64,000 nucleotides of DNA from Siniperca chuatsi (taxonomy: Eukaryota > Chordata > Actinopteri > Centrarchiformes > Sinipercidae): contig NC_058063.1 in the NCBI RefSeq assembly GCF_020085105.1, positions 16,477,262-16,541,261 on the forward strand, read 5' to 3'. A model generated the notes under the pieces. It searched no databases, was not told the DNA's origin, and saw nothing but the letters and a program-made list of their open reading frames with translations. This document shows, piece by piece, positions 23,659 to 35,120 of this stretch. The stretch's first letter is position 1. The number at the start of each line of letters is the position of its first letter. The position numbers were made by a program, and so were the translations under genes.

Positions 23659-24260
23659 ATGGACGGTAAGTAAACACTGCACATTAAGTTGCAAGATGCA
23701 GAAATCTAAATAATAGCTGTTGTTATTATTATGTTAGTATGTTATTATAACACCTGCACACTGTAAAAAATGATTGATCATTTGACAATCATTTTAAATC
23801 ATTTTTTACAGTGTGCAGGTGTTACACTTAGATAGCTGCCATCGATCTTCTTTGTGAACTGTGATTGGTACTTAGAAGAAATTAGATACATACATACATC
23901 TTGATCATTAATATGCTTGTGGGCCTCTTTTTATTTATGCAGCTATTTTATAAGTACGAACTGCTTTCCCTTTTCATTGTGCGTTTTGACCAATGAGTAT
24001 TTTTTATTGTAATTGAGCTCATGTGTATCTTCTTACATATAAAAACAGCCAAAAGACAAATGCACAGTATTACTGATGGACATTATTCTCTTTCAGTGTC
24101 AAACAGAAGAATTGTCATTATAGGAAAAACTGAAGCTGGGAAAAGCAGGAAATATCTCAGAGAGCAGGCTAAAGGCAGCGTACTTATAAAGCTTTTGATC
24201 AAACTGGCATGTATTGGAACAGGTGCATTGTTAGGAGCTTTTTATGGTGTAGTAGTGTGA
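23659..24260 (+). pseudogene. GIMAP fragment 1: P-loop fused to C-terminal tail
   Basis: Exon 1 ATGGACG (23659-23665, donor GTAAGT) and exon 2 from 24097 keep normal splice sites. The spliced frame gives MDVSNRRIVIIGKTEAGKSR, then directly REQAKGSVL and a hydrophobic GTGALLGAFYGVVV, stopping at 24260 (56 residues). The G2-G5 part of the GTPase is missing through an internal deletion; C-terminal GIMAP text follows out of frame to about 24400. It cannot be a GTPase. The same deletion occurs at 55.8 and 57.0 kb, so it happened once and was then duplicated. Confidence 0.8.
23748..23824. repeat. Perfect inverted repeat, 28-bp arms
   Basis: Arms 23748-23775 and 23797-23824 are exact reverse complements around a 21-bp loop, starting TAACACCTGCACACTGTAAA. 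It lies in the intron of GIMAP fragment 1. The duplicate near 55500 keeps only the right-arm sequence, so this hairpin may be a small MITE-like insertion or a template-switch event. Confidence 0.85.
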
Positions 24261-24469
24261 AGACACACCACAGGAAGCAGCAAAGGGAGAGGCTGTCAAG
24301 AACGGAGCCCTATTTGTCAATGATGCAGCAAATGATGTTACGAACAGTAACATCAGCCAAAATTAAAACAGTCAAAGCCTATAATGAGCTGTGACTCTTG
24401 AAGAAGGGAGAGATAATATATAATTAAAAAGTCATATCTCCCTGTAGATTAAATGAAAATCTTGGTCTA

Positions 24470-25725
24470 AAAGATATTTGACCATCGATTATGTTTATTC
24501 ATATATATGTAATAGGTTGTACTTCTTGTCTGAGCTTATTGTCACATATTCCTGTTTCACGAGCTAACCACAGAGTGTTGGTTTGATGTGCTGTTTCTGT
24601 ATTCCTGTCATTGCTCACCGTTTCCTGTTGCAAAAGCTAACCAGAAAATATCGCTTCTGATGCTCCTGCTAAAGTAGTTGTGGTTCTTTGTGGATTACAA
24701 CGTATCAGCGAGGCAAATATGAGCACTCAATACATTGAAACCTATGAAAAAGTTTATTTTAGCAAATTTAGTTTTTAGGGTAATCAGTTTATGAATGGTA
24801 CATTGGGATAATTAAAACAATTTCATAACAGAGGAGGCCAAATATGTTTATCAAAGATTACTGCAAAGAGTGAAACAAGACTAAGAGTCTACGGCCATGC
24901 TAGCAGCTCTGTGAGGCTGTACGGAGGCACAGCATGATAACATCCTCATAATGGCAATGCTAACATGATGATGTTCAGTAGGTGTGATGCTAATCATGTC
25001 ATCATTTTAGTTTAGTGTGTTAGGTTTTTGATAATTAGCACAAAACATATAGTACAGTTGAGGCTTTTGTCATTGATCGGGTGTTATTAGTTCTGCAGGT
25101 TTTTTGTCTTAAACCAAACTACTGCTCAAATTTGGACCTGCTGGTGGTGCGAGATGAAAAGTCTGAAAGATGAAATATTTCAGTCTGAACCAAAGTGGTG
25201 GACCGACCAACAGACCAACTCTGCCATCCTTACAGTCTTGCTGCTAGCATGGCTAAAAAGCATCCCTCCATCATTACAGGAAACGAGAGCAAAGCCACCA
25301 TCACTAAACTGTGGCCAACCCAAACACTATAAGAACGTAGGCCACTAAATCTATTAATCAGCTATGCAACAGGCTACTCTTATATATAATTGTTCCTGTG
25401 TAATATTTGTTTTATTCCAACATTTATTAACATGTAATATTACTATACCCCATAATTAATTTATAGTTTATTCATGTTTTGTTGGCGTAGTGTGTAGCTG
25501 TCCAAACTTCTCCTTCATTAATAGTTAATTGTGCATTTTACACCTTTTGTCGTCCCTTTTCTATCTATAATTTGCAGCATGCAATGCTGTGTAATGCTCC
25601 CAGAAAATGCCTTGTAATAGTCAATATCATGTTTGGACACCTGATGGCAGTCTCATGTTAATTCTTGTTGGACAACAAGAGAGGGAATGAACTCACCAAA
25701 TGGCCCCACACTTCAAACAGCAAGT
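24470..25725. repeat. GIMAP 3' flank and spacer unit
   Basis: No gene. Contains the 3' flank repeated after most copies (TAATAGGTTGTACTTCTTGT, CCACAGAGTGTTGGTTTGAT, CTGTTGCAAAAGCTAACCAG) and then a spacer that reappears almost unchanged at 28485-29100 and 31860-32474. From about 25110 the match to the next unit is near perfect. A short open frame at 25154 is not conserved in the homologous region at 61.1 kb. Confidence 0.8.
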
Positions 25726-25746
25726 GAAAGTGAAACTAGAATAAAA
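25726..25746 (+). promoter_or_regulatory. ISRE match and TATA-like box before GIMAP copy 1
   Basis: GAAAGTGAAACT (25726-25737) fits the interferon-stimulated response element GAAANNGAAACT exactly, and ATAAAA (25741-25746) follows at once. The start codon is about 100 bp downstream. Copy 2 has the same element, and copy 3 has a variant (GAAATTGAAACT) that still fits. Confidence 0.6.
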
Positions 25747-25838
25747 CCTGCGTCAGAGCACAGGAGAAAAGACACACAGGGCTGTCGTCTGGTAGATCCA
25801 AATTAATTTTAATCTTTGCTGATTTCTCTTTTAACAGC

Positions 25839-27546
25839 ATGGACGGTGAGTTAAGGTCACTTCTTTCAGTTATTATTATTTGTTCACACTGCTCATTATA
25901 TATGAATCTAACATAACTATGACGTATATTCCAGAAACTCATATTTTGGCTAAATTATCCTTTGAATGATCACATTTGAAAGGGCTAAGTATTGCAATCA
26001 AATCAGTACTGGATCATGTAAAATGAAGGAGCCAAGCATGCAGCCTCCTGTGTGAAAGAAGACTGCAAAGAAGGCTGGGTCACTTCTCTCTTGTGTATAC
26101 ATGCCTACTTCCTTTCACATTCTTGGATTAGTAGAGCAGCTGTTATTACAGTGTGTCAGATACATATTTAATCGACATTTAGGTAAATATAGGTCTTGTA
26201 TCGGACTCAGTATCAAATACCCAATGTTAATAGACTCAGATTGGGATCAGGGCCAAAAAACCTGATCATCCCGATTAAAAGTTGTTTACAACATGATCCT
26301 CAGTGTTCTTTACCACAATAGATTAACTTATATTGTTGAACAGTGATTGGTACTGTTAGAAGACTTTAAATACATATGATGTTTATGATCATTAATATGC
26401 TCGTAGGTGTCTTTTTATGTATTGACACCATTCTTCGTTCCCTTATTATGCTAATGTGATTTTTGACCAATGAAGATTTTTATTGTAATTGAGTTTATAT
26501 GTATCTTTTTGTATATGAAAACAGCCAAAAGACAAATGTACAGCATAAATGATGGACATTATTCTCTTTCAGTGTCAAACACAATGAGAATTGTCATCTT
26601 AGGAAAAACTGAAGCTGGGAAAAGCAGCCTGGCTAACACCATATTTGGAGAGAAACTGTTCAAGATCGACCATTCTCTCAACTCTGGAACAATAAAATGT
26701 CAATCAAAAACCAAATCTGTCAATGGAAGAAGCATCACTTTGATTGACACTCCTGGTTACTTTGGCACAGATAGATCTGAGGAGGAGCTGGAGTCTGAGA
26801 TAGTGAGGTGTATCACAGAGTGCTCTCCTGGGCCTCATGCTTTTCTCATCGTGCTTAAAGTGGAGAGATTCACAGAGCAGGAGCAGGCTGTCATCACTAA
26901 AATACATCAATACTTTTCTGAAGAAGTCTTCAAATACGCAACAGTAGTCTTTACTCATGGAGACCAGCTCCCTGAAGGACAGACAATTGAGGATTTTGTC
27001 TGTCTGAATAAGTTGATGAGTGATCTGGTGAAGACATGTGGCAGCCGGTGCCACGTCATTGATAATAAATACTGGAACGAAGACCCAAAGGATAAATACA
27101 GAAGCAACCAGTTCCAGGTGGAGGAGCTTCTTAAATCAATAGACAAAATGGTGCTGGCAAACAATGAAAGCTGCTACACCTGTAAGATGCTACAAGTAGT
27201 GGAGGAAGAAATACAACAAGAGGAGGAGCAGATTAGAAACAAGTCAGAGATCAGAGAGCAGGCTAAGGTCAGTGTTTTTAAGAGGCTTTTGATCCAAGTG
27301 GCAGGTATTGCAAAAGGTGCATTGTTCGGAACTTTCTTGGGTGTAGCATTGAGTGGAGTATCTTCAGTGTCATTAAGCACACTTACACTGGCATTTGCTG
27401 TAGTGGGAGCAGTGATAAGAGGTGTTACAGAATATGTTAAAGCTGAGGGAGCAGACACACCACAGGAAGCAGCAGAGAGGGCAGCAGAGGCTGTCAAGAA
27501 TGAAGCCCAATCTGTCTTAGATGAAGCAAATGATGTTTTGGACTGA
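25839..27546 (+). CDS. GIMAP-type AIG1 GTPase, copy 1
   Basis: GTPase of the immunity-associated AIG1/GIMAP family, GTP-binding proteins linked in vertebrates to lymphocyte survival and membrane-bound scaffolds. Exon 1 is ATGGACG (25839-25845, donor GTGAGT); exon 2 is 26573-27546. Together they encode 326 residues starting MDVSNTMRIVILGKTEAGKS. The G1 P-loop is GKTEAGKSS (13-21), G3 is LIDTPGYF, the family box reads CSPGPHAFLIVLKVERFTEQ, G4 is FTHGDQL and G5-like is RCHVIDNK. The C-terminus has a coiled-coil stretch (EEEIQQEEEQI), a hydrophobic segment (about 265-300) and an amphipathic AEGADTPQEAAERAAEAVKN tail. A frame opening at 26470 inside the intron is not used, because exon 1 supplies M-D. 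Upstream ISRE at 25726. Confidence 0.88.
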
Positions 27547-29100
27547 CCATTACAGCCAAAGTTAAAACAGAGTCATGAGAAAAAATGAGCCGTGACTCTT
27601 GAAGATGTGGGAGAGAATGTATCATTAAAAAGTCATATCTCCTTTTATATTGCATGAAAATCTTGTTCTAAATGATCTGCAATCATTGAGCTGACTATGT
27701 TCATTCATATGTAATATGTAATAAGTTGTACTTCTTGTCTGAGCTTCAAACTTCAGACACTTATTCCTGTTTCATGAGCTAACTACAGAGTGTTGGTTTG
27801 ATGTGTTGTCCAGTGCATGTACTGTAAACTGTAACCACAAAAATGAAGATAAAACATTTTTTACAGCATTCAAAAGATCTTAAAAATTGTTTAAATAAAA
27901 CCAGTGTACACTGTTGGCTGTATTTCTGTCTGCTCTTAAAATATTTGTCACTTTTTCCTGTTGCAAAAGCTAACCAGAAAATCTCACTTAATGCATGTAC
28001 AACATGATTAAGTCATTCTGATGCTCCTGCAAAAATAGTTGTGGTTCTTTATGGATTATAATATATCACCAAGGCAAATATGAACAATTAATACATTGAA
28101 ACCTATGGAAAAAATGTATTTGAGTAAATAAAGTTTTTACTTGGTAAGGTAATCAATTTATGAATGGTACATTGGGATAATTAAATTGATTTCATAAAAG
28201 AGGAGGTAAAATATATTTATCAAAGATTACTGCAAAGAGTGAAACAAGACTAAGAGTCTACGGCCATGCTAGCAGCTCTGTGAGGCTGTACGGAGGCACA
28301 GCTAATGTCAGCATAACATCCTCATAATGGCAATGCTAACATGATGATGTTCAGTAGGTGTAATGTTAATCATGTCATCATCTTAGTTTAGTGTGTTAGG
28401 TTTTGATAATTAGCACAAAACATATAGTACAGTTGAGGCTTATGTCATTGATCGGGTGTTATTAGTTTTGCAGGTATTTGGTCTTAAACCAAACTACTGC
28501 TCAAATTTGGACCTGCTGGTGGTGCGAGATGAAAAGTCTGAAAGATGAAATATTTCAGTCTGAACCAAAGTGGTGGACCGACCAACAGACCAACTCTGCC
28601 ATCCTTACAGTCTTGCTGCTAGCATGGCTAAAAAGCATCCCTCCATCATTACAGGAAACGAGAGCAAAGCCACCATCACTAAACTGTGGCCAACCCAAAC
28701 ACTATAAGAACGTAGGCCACTAAATCTATTAATCAGCTATGCAACAGGCTACTCTTATATATAATTGTTCCTGTGTAATATTTGTTTTATTCCAACATTT
28801 ATTAACATGTAATATTACTATACCCCATAATTAATTTATAGTTTATTCATGTTTTGTTGGCGTAGTGTGTAGCTGTCCAAACTTCTCCTTCATTAATAGT
28901 TAATTGTGCATTTTACACCTTTTGTCGTCCCTTTTCTATCTATAATTTGCAGCATGCAATGCTGTGTAATGCTCCCAGAAAATGCCTTGTAATAGTCAAT
29001 ATCATGTTTGGACACCTGATGGCAGTCTCATGTTAATTCTTGTTGGACAACAAGAGAGGGAATGAACTCACCAAATGGCCCCACACTTCAAACAGCAAGT
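27547..29100. repeat. 3' flank of copy 1 plus spacer to copy 2
   Basis: No gene. A near-identical block follows copy 2 (30921-32474), and 27547-28500 is also closely matched after copy 7 (60180-61130). It contains AATAAAAC near 27894 and AGTAAATAAAG near 28123 as candidate polyadenylation signals. Confidence 0.75.
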
Positions 29101-29121
29101 GAAAGTGAAACTAGAATAAAA
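29101..29121 (+). promoter_or_regulatory. ISRE match before GIMAP copy 2
   Basis: GAAAGTGAAACT at 29101-29112, followed by ATAAAA, identical in sequence and spacing to copy 1. Confidence 0.6.
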
Positions 29122-29213
29122 CCTGCGTCAGAGCACAGGAGAAAAGACACACAGGGCTGTCGTCTGGTAGATCCAAATTAATTTTAATCTTTGCTGATTT
29201 CTCTTTTAACAGC

Positions 29214-30920
29214 ATGGACGGTGAGTTAAGGTCACTTCTTTCAGTTATTATTATTTGTTCACACTGCTCATTATATATGAATCTAACATAACTATGACGT
29301 ATATTCCAGAAACTCATATTTTGGCTAAATTATCCTTTGAATGATCACATTTGAAAGGGCTAAGTATTGCAATCAAATCAGTACTGGATCATGTAAAATG
29401 AAGGAGCCAAGCATGCAGCCTCCTGTGTGAAAGAAGACTGCAAAGAAGGCTGGGTCACTTCTCTCTTGTGTATACATGCCTACTTCCTTTCACATTCTTG
29501 GATTAGTAGAGCAGCTGTTATTACAGTGTGTCAGATACATATTTAATCGACATTTAGGTAAATATAGGTCTTGTATCGGACTCAGTATCAAATACCCAAT
29601 GTTAATAGACTCAGATTGGGATCAGGGCCAAAAAACCTGATCATCCCGATTAAAAGTTGTTTACAACATGATCCTCAGTGTTCTTTACCACAATAGATTA
29701 ACTTATATTGTTGAACAGTGATTGGTACTGTTAGAAGACTTTAAATACATATGATGTTTATGATCATTAATATGCTCGTAGGTGTCTTTTTATGTATTGA
29801 CACCATTCTTCGTTCCCTTATTATGCTAATGTGATTTTTGACCAATGAAGATTTTTATTGTAATTGAGTTTATATGTATCTTTTTGTATATGAAAACAGC
29901 CAAAAGACAAATGTACAGCATAAATGATGGACATTATTCTCTTTCAGTGTCAAACACAATGAGAATTGTCATCTTAGGAAAAACTGAAGCTGGGAAAAGC
30001 AGCCTGGCTAACACCATATTTGGAGAGAAACTGTTCAAGATCGACCATTCTCTCAACTCTGGAACAATAAAATGTCAATCAAAACCAAATCTGTCAATGG
30101 AAGAAGCATCACTTTGATTGACACTCCTGGTTACTTTGGCACAGATAGATCTGAGGAGGAGCTGGAGTCTGAGATAGTGAGGTGTATCACAGAGTGCTCT
30201 CCTGGGCCTCATGCTTTTCTCATCGTGCTTAAAGTGGAGAGATTCACAGAGCAGGAGCAGGCTGTCATCACTAAAATACATCAATACTTTTCTGAAGAAG
30301 TCTTCAAATACGCAACAGTAGTCTTTACTCATGGAGACCAGCTCCCTGAAGGACAGACAATTGAGGATTTTGTCTGTCTGAATAAGTTGATGAGTGATCT
30401 GGTGAAGACATGTGGCAGCCGGTGCCACGTCATTGATAATAAATACTGGAACGAAGACCCAAAGGATAAATACAGAAGCAACCAGTTCCAGGTGGAGGAG
30501 CTTCTTAAATCAATAGACAAAATGGTGCTGGCAAACAATGAAAGCTGCTACACCTGTAAGATGCTACAAGTAGTGGAGGAAGAAATACAACAAGAGGAGG
30601 AGCAGATTAGAAACAAGTCAGAGATCAGAGAGCAGGCTAAGGTCAGTGTTTTTAAGAGGCTTTTGATCCAAGTGGCAGGTATTGCAAAAGGTGCATTGTT
30701 CGGAACTTTCTTGGGTGTAGCATTGAGTGGAGTATCTTCAGTGTCATTAAGCACACTTACACTGGCATTTGCTGTAGTGGGAGCAGTGATAAGAGGTGTT
30801 ACAGAATATGTTAAAGCTGAGGGAGCAGACACACCACAGGAAGCAGCAGAGAGGGCAGCAGAGGCTGTCAAGAATGAAGCCCAATCTGTCTTAGATGAAG
30901 CAAATGATGTTTTGGACTGA
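29214..30920 (+). pseudogene. GIMAP copy 2: 3,375-bp tandem duplicate of copy 1 with a one-base frameshift
   Basis: Exon 1 ATGGACG at 29214-29220 and exon 2 at 29948-30920, offset 3,375 bp from copy 1 up to the lesion. The residue text matches copy 1 except that the A-run in CAATCAAAAACC has four instead of five A near 30082, which shifts the frame right after the switch-I region (about residue 45). After the shift the open frame resumes without any other damage to the stop at 30920. Either this is a very young pseudogene or the missing A is a homopolymer sequencing/assembly error and the gene is intact. Confidence 0.8.
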
Positions 30921-32474
30921 CCATTACAGCCAAAGTTAAAACAGAGTCATGAGAAAAAATGAGCCGTGACTCTTGAAGATGTGGGAGAGAATGTATCATT
31001 AAAAAGTCATATCTCCTTTTATATTGCATGAAAATCTTGTTCTAAATGATCTGCAATCATTGAGCTGACTATGTTCATTCATATGTAATATGTAATAAGT
31101 TGTACTTCTTGTCTGAGCTTCAAACTTCAGACACTTATTCCTGTTTCATGAGCTAACTACAGAGTGTTGGTTTGATGTGTTGTCCAGTGCATGTACTGTA
31201 AACTGTAACCACAAAAAATGAAGATAAAACATTTTTTTACAGCATTCAAAAGATCTTAAAAATTGTTTAAATAAAACCAGTGTACACTGTTGGCTGTATT
31301 TCTGTCTGCTCTTAAAATATTTGTCACTTTTTCCTGTTGCAAAAGCTAACCAGAAAATCTCACTTAATGCATGTACAACATGATTAAGTCATTCTGATGC
31401 TCCTGCAAAAATAGTTGTGGTTCTTTATGGATTATAATATATCACCAAGGCAAATATGAACAATTAATACATTGAAACCTATGGAAAAAATGTATTTGAG
31501 TAAATAAAGTTTTTACTTGGTAAGGTAATCAATTTATGAATGGTACATTGGGATAATTAAATTGATTTCATAAAAGAGGAGGTAAAATATATTTATCAAA
31601 GATTACTGCAAAGAGTGAAACAAGACTAAGAGTCTACGGCCATGCTAGCAGCTCTGTGAGGCTGTACGGAGGCACAGCTAATGTCAGCATGATAACATCC
31701 TCATAATGGCAATGCTAACATGATGATGTTCAGTAGGTGTAATGTTAATCATGTCATCATCTTAGTTTAGTGTGTTAGGTTTTGATAATTAGCACAAATA
31801 GTACAGTTGAGGCTTATGTCATTGATCGGGTGTTATTAGTTTTGCAGGTATTTGGTCTTAAACCAAACTACTGCTCAAATTTGGACCTGCTGGTGGTGCG
31901 AGATGAAAAGTCTGAAAGATGAAATATTTCAGTCTGAACCAAAGTGGTGGACCAACCAACAGACCAACTCTGCCATCCTTACAGTCTTGCTGCTAGCATG
32001 GCTAAAAAGCATCCCTCCATCATTACAGGAAACAAGAGCAAAGCCACCATCACTAAACTGTGGCCAACCCAAACACTATAAGAACGTAGGCCACTAAATC
32101 TATTAATCAGCTATGCAACAGGCTACTCTTATATATAATTGTTCCTGTGTAATATTTGTTTTATTCCAACATTTATTAACATGTAATATTACTATACTCC
32201 ATAATTAATTTATAGTTTATTCATGTTTTGTTGGCGTAGTGTGTAGCTGTCCAAACTTCTCCTTCAATAATAGTTAATTGTGCATTTTACACCTTTTGTC
32301 GTCCCTTTTCTATCTATAATTTGCAGCATGCAATGCTGTGTAATGCTCCCAGAAAATGCCTTGTAATAGCCAATATCATGTTTGGACACCTGATGGCAGT
32401 CTCATGTTAATTCTTGTTGGACAACAAGAGAGGGAATGAACTCACCAAATGGCCCCACACTTCAAACATAAAGT
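30921..32474. repeat. 3' flank of copy 2 plus spacer to copy 3
   Basis: Homologous throughout to 27547-29100, with only small indels (for example CAGCATGATAAC against CAGCATAAC). No gene. Confidence 0.78.
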
Positions 32475-32486
32475 GAAATTGAAACT
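32475..32486 (+). promoter_or_regulatory. ISRE match before GIMAP copy 3
   Basis: GAAATTGAAACT. The two spacer bases differ from copies 1 and 2 but the fixed bases are all kept, about 100 bp before the start codon. Confidence 0.58.
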
Positions 32487-32587
32487 AGAATAAAACCTGC
32501 GTCAGAGCACAGGAGAAAAGACACACAGGGCTGTCGTCTGGTAGATCCAAATTAATTTTAATCTTTGCTGATTTTTCTTTTAACAGC

Positions 32588-34915
32588 ATGGACGGTGAGT
32601 TAAGGTCACTTTTTTCAGTTATTATTATTTGTTCACACTGCTCATTATATATGAATCTAACATAACTATGACGTATATTCCAGAAACTCATATTTTGGCT
32701 AAATTATCCTTTGAATGATCACATTTGAAAGAGCTAAGTATTGCAATCAAATCAGTACTGGATCATTTAAAATGAAGGAGCCAAGCATGCAGCCTCCTGT
32801 GTGAAAGAAGACTGCAAAGAAGGCTGGGTCACTTCTCTCTTGTCTGTACATGCCTACTTTCTTTCACTTTGTCTTTTTAAAAAATGTATTTCTCATTCCT
32901 AGTATCAACTACTTTAGGTGGCAAAATGGGAAAATGTGTTGGTTTGGGGGTAGAAATAAATCACCCCAGAAACAAAACATGCAGGAAGTTAGTGTTAGTG
33001 AATGTTCATCTTTGAGGGTAGAGCCATTTTAACATTCTGTTAAATAAAATGTATTCAAATCTGGGCTGTGTCTGACACATTTAGACTATATTTAAGCACT
33101 GCCCCAGATTAATAAATCAGATAATCACAAATACATACCATTTTGTTCAAGCATGACCTCTATTTGTCCCTTCACCAAACACAAATAAAGCACCTCTGGT
33201 TAATGTTCAACCTAAAGGGATGAGAAAATCCATCCATATCATATCAATAATTTAAGTTTATCAACTTAATAGTTTTGAACCAGGACCTCCAAGTATTTGG
33301 ATTAGTAGTGCAGCTGTTATTACAGTGTGTCAGATACATATTTAATCGACATTTAGGTAAATATAGGTCTTGTATCGGACTCCGTATCAAATACGGAGCC
33401 AAAAAACCTGATCATCCCGATTAAAAGCTGTTTACAACATGATTCTCAGTGTTCTTTACCACAGTAGATTAACTTATATTGTTGAACAGTGATTGGTACT
33501 GTTAGAAGACTTTAGATACATGTGATATTTTTGATTATTAATATGCTCTTTTTATGCACTGTCACCATTCTGCGTTTTTTGTAATTGAGCTCATGTGTCT
33601 CTTTTTATATACGAAAACAACCAAAACACACACATGTACAGTTTAATTAATTGATTATCGTCTTTCAGTGTCAAACAGGAGAATTGTCCTGCTGGGAAAA
33701 ACTGGATATGGGAAAAGCAGCCTGGCTAACACCATATTTGGAGAGAAACTGTTCACGATCAGCCATAATCTCAACTCTGAAACAATAAAATGTCAATCAA
33801 AAACCAAATCTGTCAATGGAAGAAGCATCACTTTGATCGACACTCCTGGTTTCTTTGACACAGTTATGTCTGAGGAGGAGCTGAAGCCTGAGATAGTGAG
33901 GTGTATCACAGAGTGCTCTCCTGGGCCTCATGCTTTTCTCATTGTGCTTAAAGTGGAGAGATTCACAGAGCAGGAGCAGGCTGTCATCAACAAAATACAT
34001 CAATACTTTTCTGAAGAAGTCTTCAAATATGCAACAGTTATTTTTACTCATGGTGACCAGCTCCCTGAAGGACAGACAATTGAGGATTTTGTCTGTCTGA
34101 ATAAGATGATGAGTGATTTGGTGAAGAAATGTGGCAGCCGGTGCCACGTCATTGATAATAAATACTGGAACGAAGATCCAAAGGATAAATACAGAAGCAA
34201 CCAGTTCCAGGTGGAGGAGCTTCTTAAGTCAATAGACAAGATGGTGATGAAAAACAAAGGAAGCTGCTACACTAATGAGATGCTACAAGCAGTGGAGGAA
34301 GAAATACAACAAGAGGAGGAGCACATAAGACTGTTATCAGGAAACATGTCAGAGGAAGAGGTCAGAGAGCAGGCCAAGGGCAGAGTACACACGGCGCTTT
34401 CGGTCAGATTAGCAGGTATTGGAACAGGTGCATTGTTAGGAGCTTTGTTTGGTGTAGTAGTGCTGGGTGGATTAGTTGTCACAGTTTTAAAGAAGATAGC
34501 CCCATTGAAAGATTTAGCCAAAGCAGCAACAACTGCTGCAGAAGCATTTGGAGTAATAGGAGAAGCAACAGCAGGAGGAGCAGCAGCAGGAGGAGCAGCA
34601 GCAGGAGGAACAGCAGCAGCTGCAGGAGGAGCAGCTGCAGGAGGAACAGCAGCAGCTGCAGGAGGAGCAGCAGCAGGAGGAGAAACAGCAGCAGCTGCAG
34701 GAGCAACAGGAGGAGCAGTTGGAGTGTCAGTAGGTGCAGTTATAGGGACATCTGCTGCAGTGGGAGCACTAATAGGAGGTGTTACAGGATATTATACAGC
34801 TGAGGGAGCAGACACACCACTGGATGCAGCAAAGAGGACAGCAGAGGCTGTCAAGAATGGAGCCCTATCTGTCTTAGATCAAGCAAATGATGTTTTGGAC
34901 AAAATGTTCCTGTAA
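32588..34915 (+). CDS. GIMAP-type AIG1 GTPase, copy 3, with Gly/Ala-rich tail
   Basis: Exon 1 ATGGACG (32588-32594), exon 2 33669-34915, 417 residues from MDVSNRRIVLLGKTGYGKSS. G1 is GKTGYGKSS (12-20), G3 LIDTPGFFDT, family box CSPGPHAFLIVLKVERFTEQ, G4 FTHGDQL, G5-like RCHVIDNK. After the EEEIQQEEEHI helix a hydrophobic segment (GTGALLGALFGVVVLGGLVV) leads to an imperfect repeat of GGAAAGG/GGTAAAA units (residues about 300-352), then SVGAVIGTSAAVGALIGG and the AEGADTP tail. The repeat carries many G-x3-G spacings and would suit packing of membrane helices. The intron holds a 440-bp stretch (32858-33296) absent from copies 1 and 2, in which I recognise nothing. Confidence 0.88.
34560..34720 (+). 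repeat. GCAGCAGGAGGA-type in-frame repeat of copy 3
   Basis: Imperfect repeats of GCAGCAGGAGGA and GCAGCTGCAGGA within exon 2, all multiples of three, encoding Gly/Ala runs. The antisense leucine-rich and other open frames over it are by-products of this composition. Confidence 0.9.
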
Positions 34916-35120
34916 AACTCAAAACAGAGTTAAAACCTATAATCAGCCATGATTCTTGAGATAATATAGCATTAAATTGTCATATCTCCATGTAGATCAA
35001 ATGAAAATCTTGCTCTAAATAAATCCTTCACCATTTAGCTGATTATGTTTATTCATATTTAATATGTGTAGTGTGATCAACATGTATTTATTGATAAAGA
35101 ATTAACATTTTCTGCCCATA
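34916..35120. other. Short 3' flank of copy 3
   Basis: Homologous to other GIMAP 3' flanks up to about 35060 (CATATCTCCATGTAGATCAA), then cut off by the LINE cluster. No gene. Confidence 0.7.

Noticed and set aside
25154-25348. Small frame MKSLKDEIFQSEPKWWTDQQ repeated three times
   Set aside because: Present only in the near-identical duplicated spacer. The diverged counterpart at 61.1 kb does not keep it, so no sign of protein constraint.
26470-26572. In-frame extension upstream of GIMAP exon 2 starting MKIFIVIEFICIFLYMKTAK
   Set aside because: It lies in the intron before a clear 3' splice site (ctctttcag), is not kept in copies 3-5, and the ATGGACG exon supplies the start.
26704-27054. 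Antisense 116-residue frame repeated under several GIMAP copies
   Set aside because: Complement of the conserved GTPase coding sequence; recurs only because the sense strand is duplicated.
34479-34706. Leucine-rich antisense frame over copy 3
   Set aside because: Mirror of the GCA/GGA repeat coding Gly/Ala on the plus strand; composition artefact.
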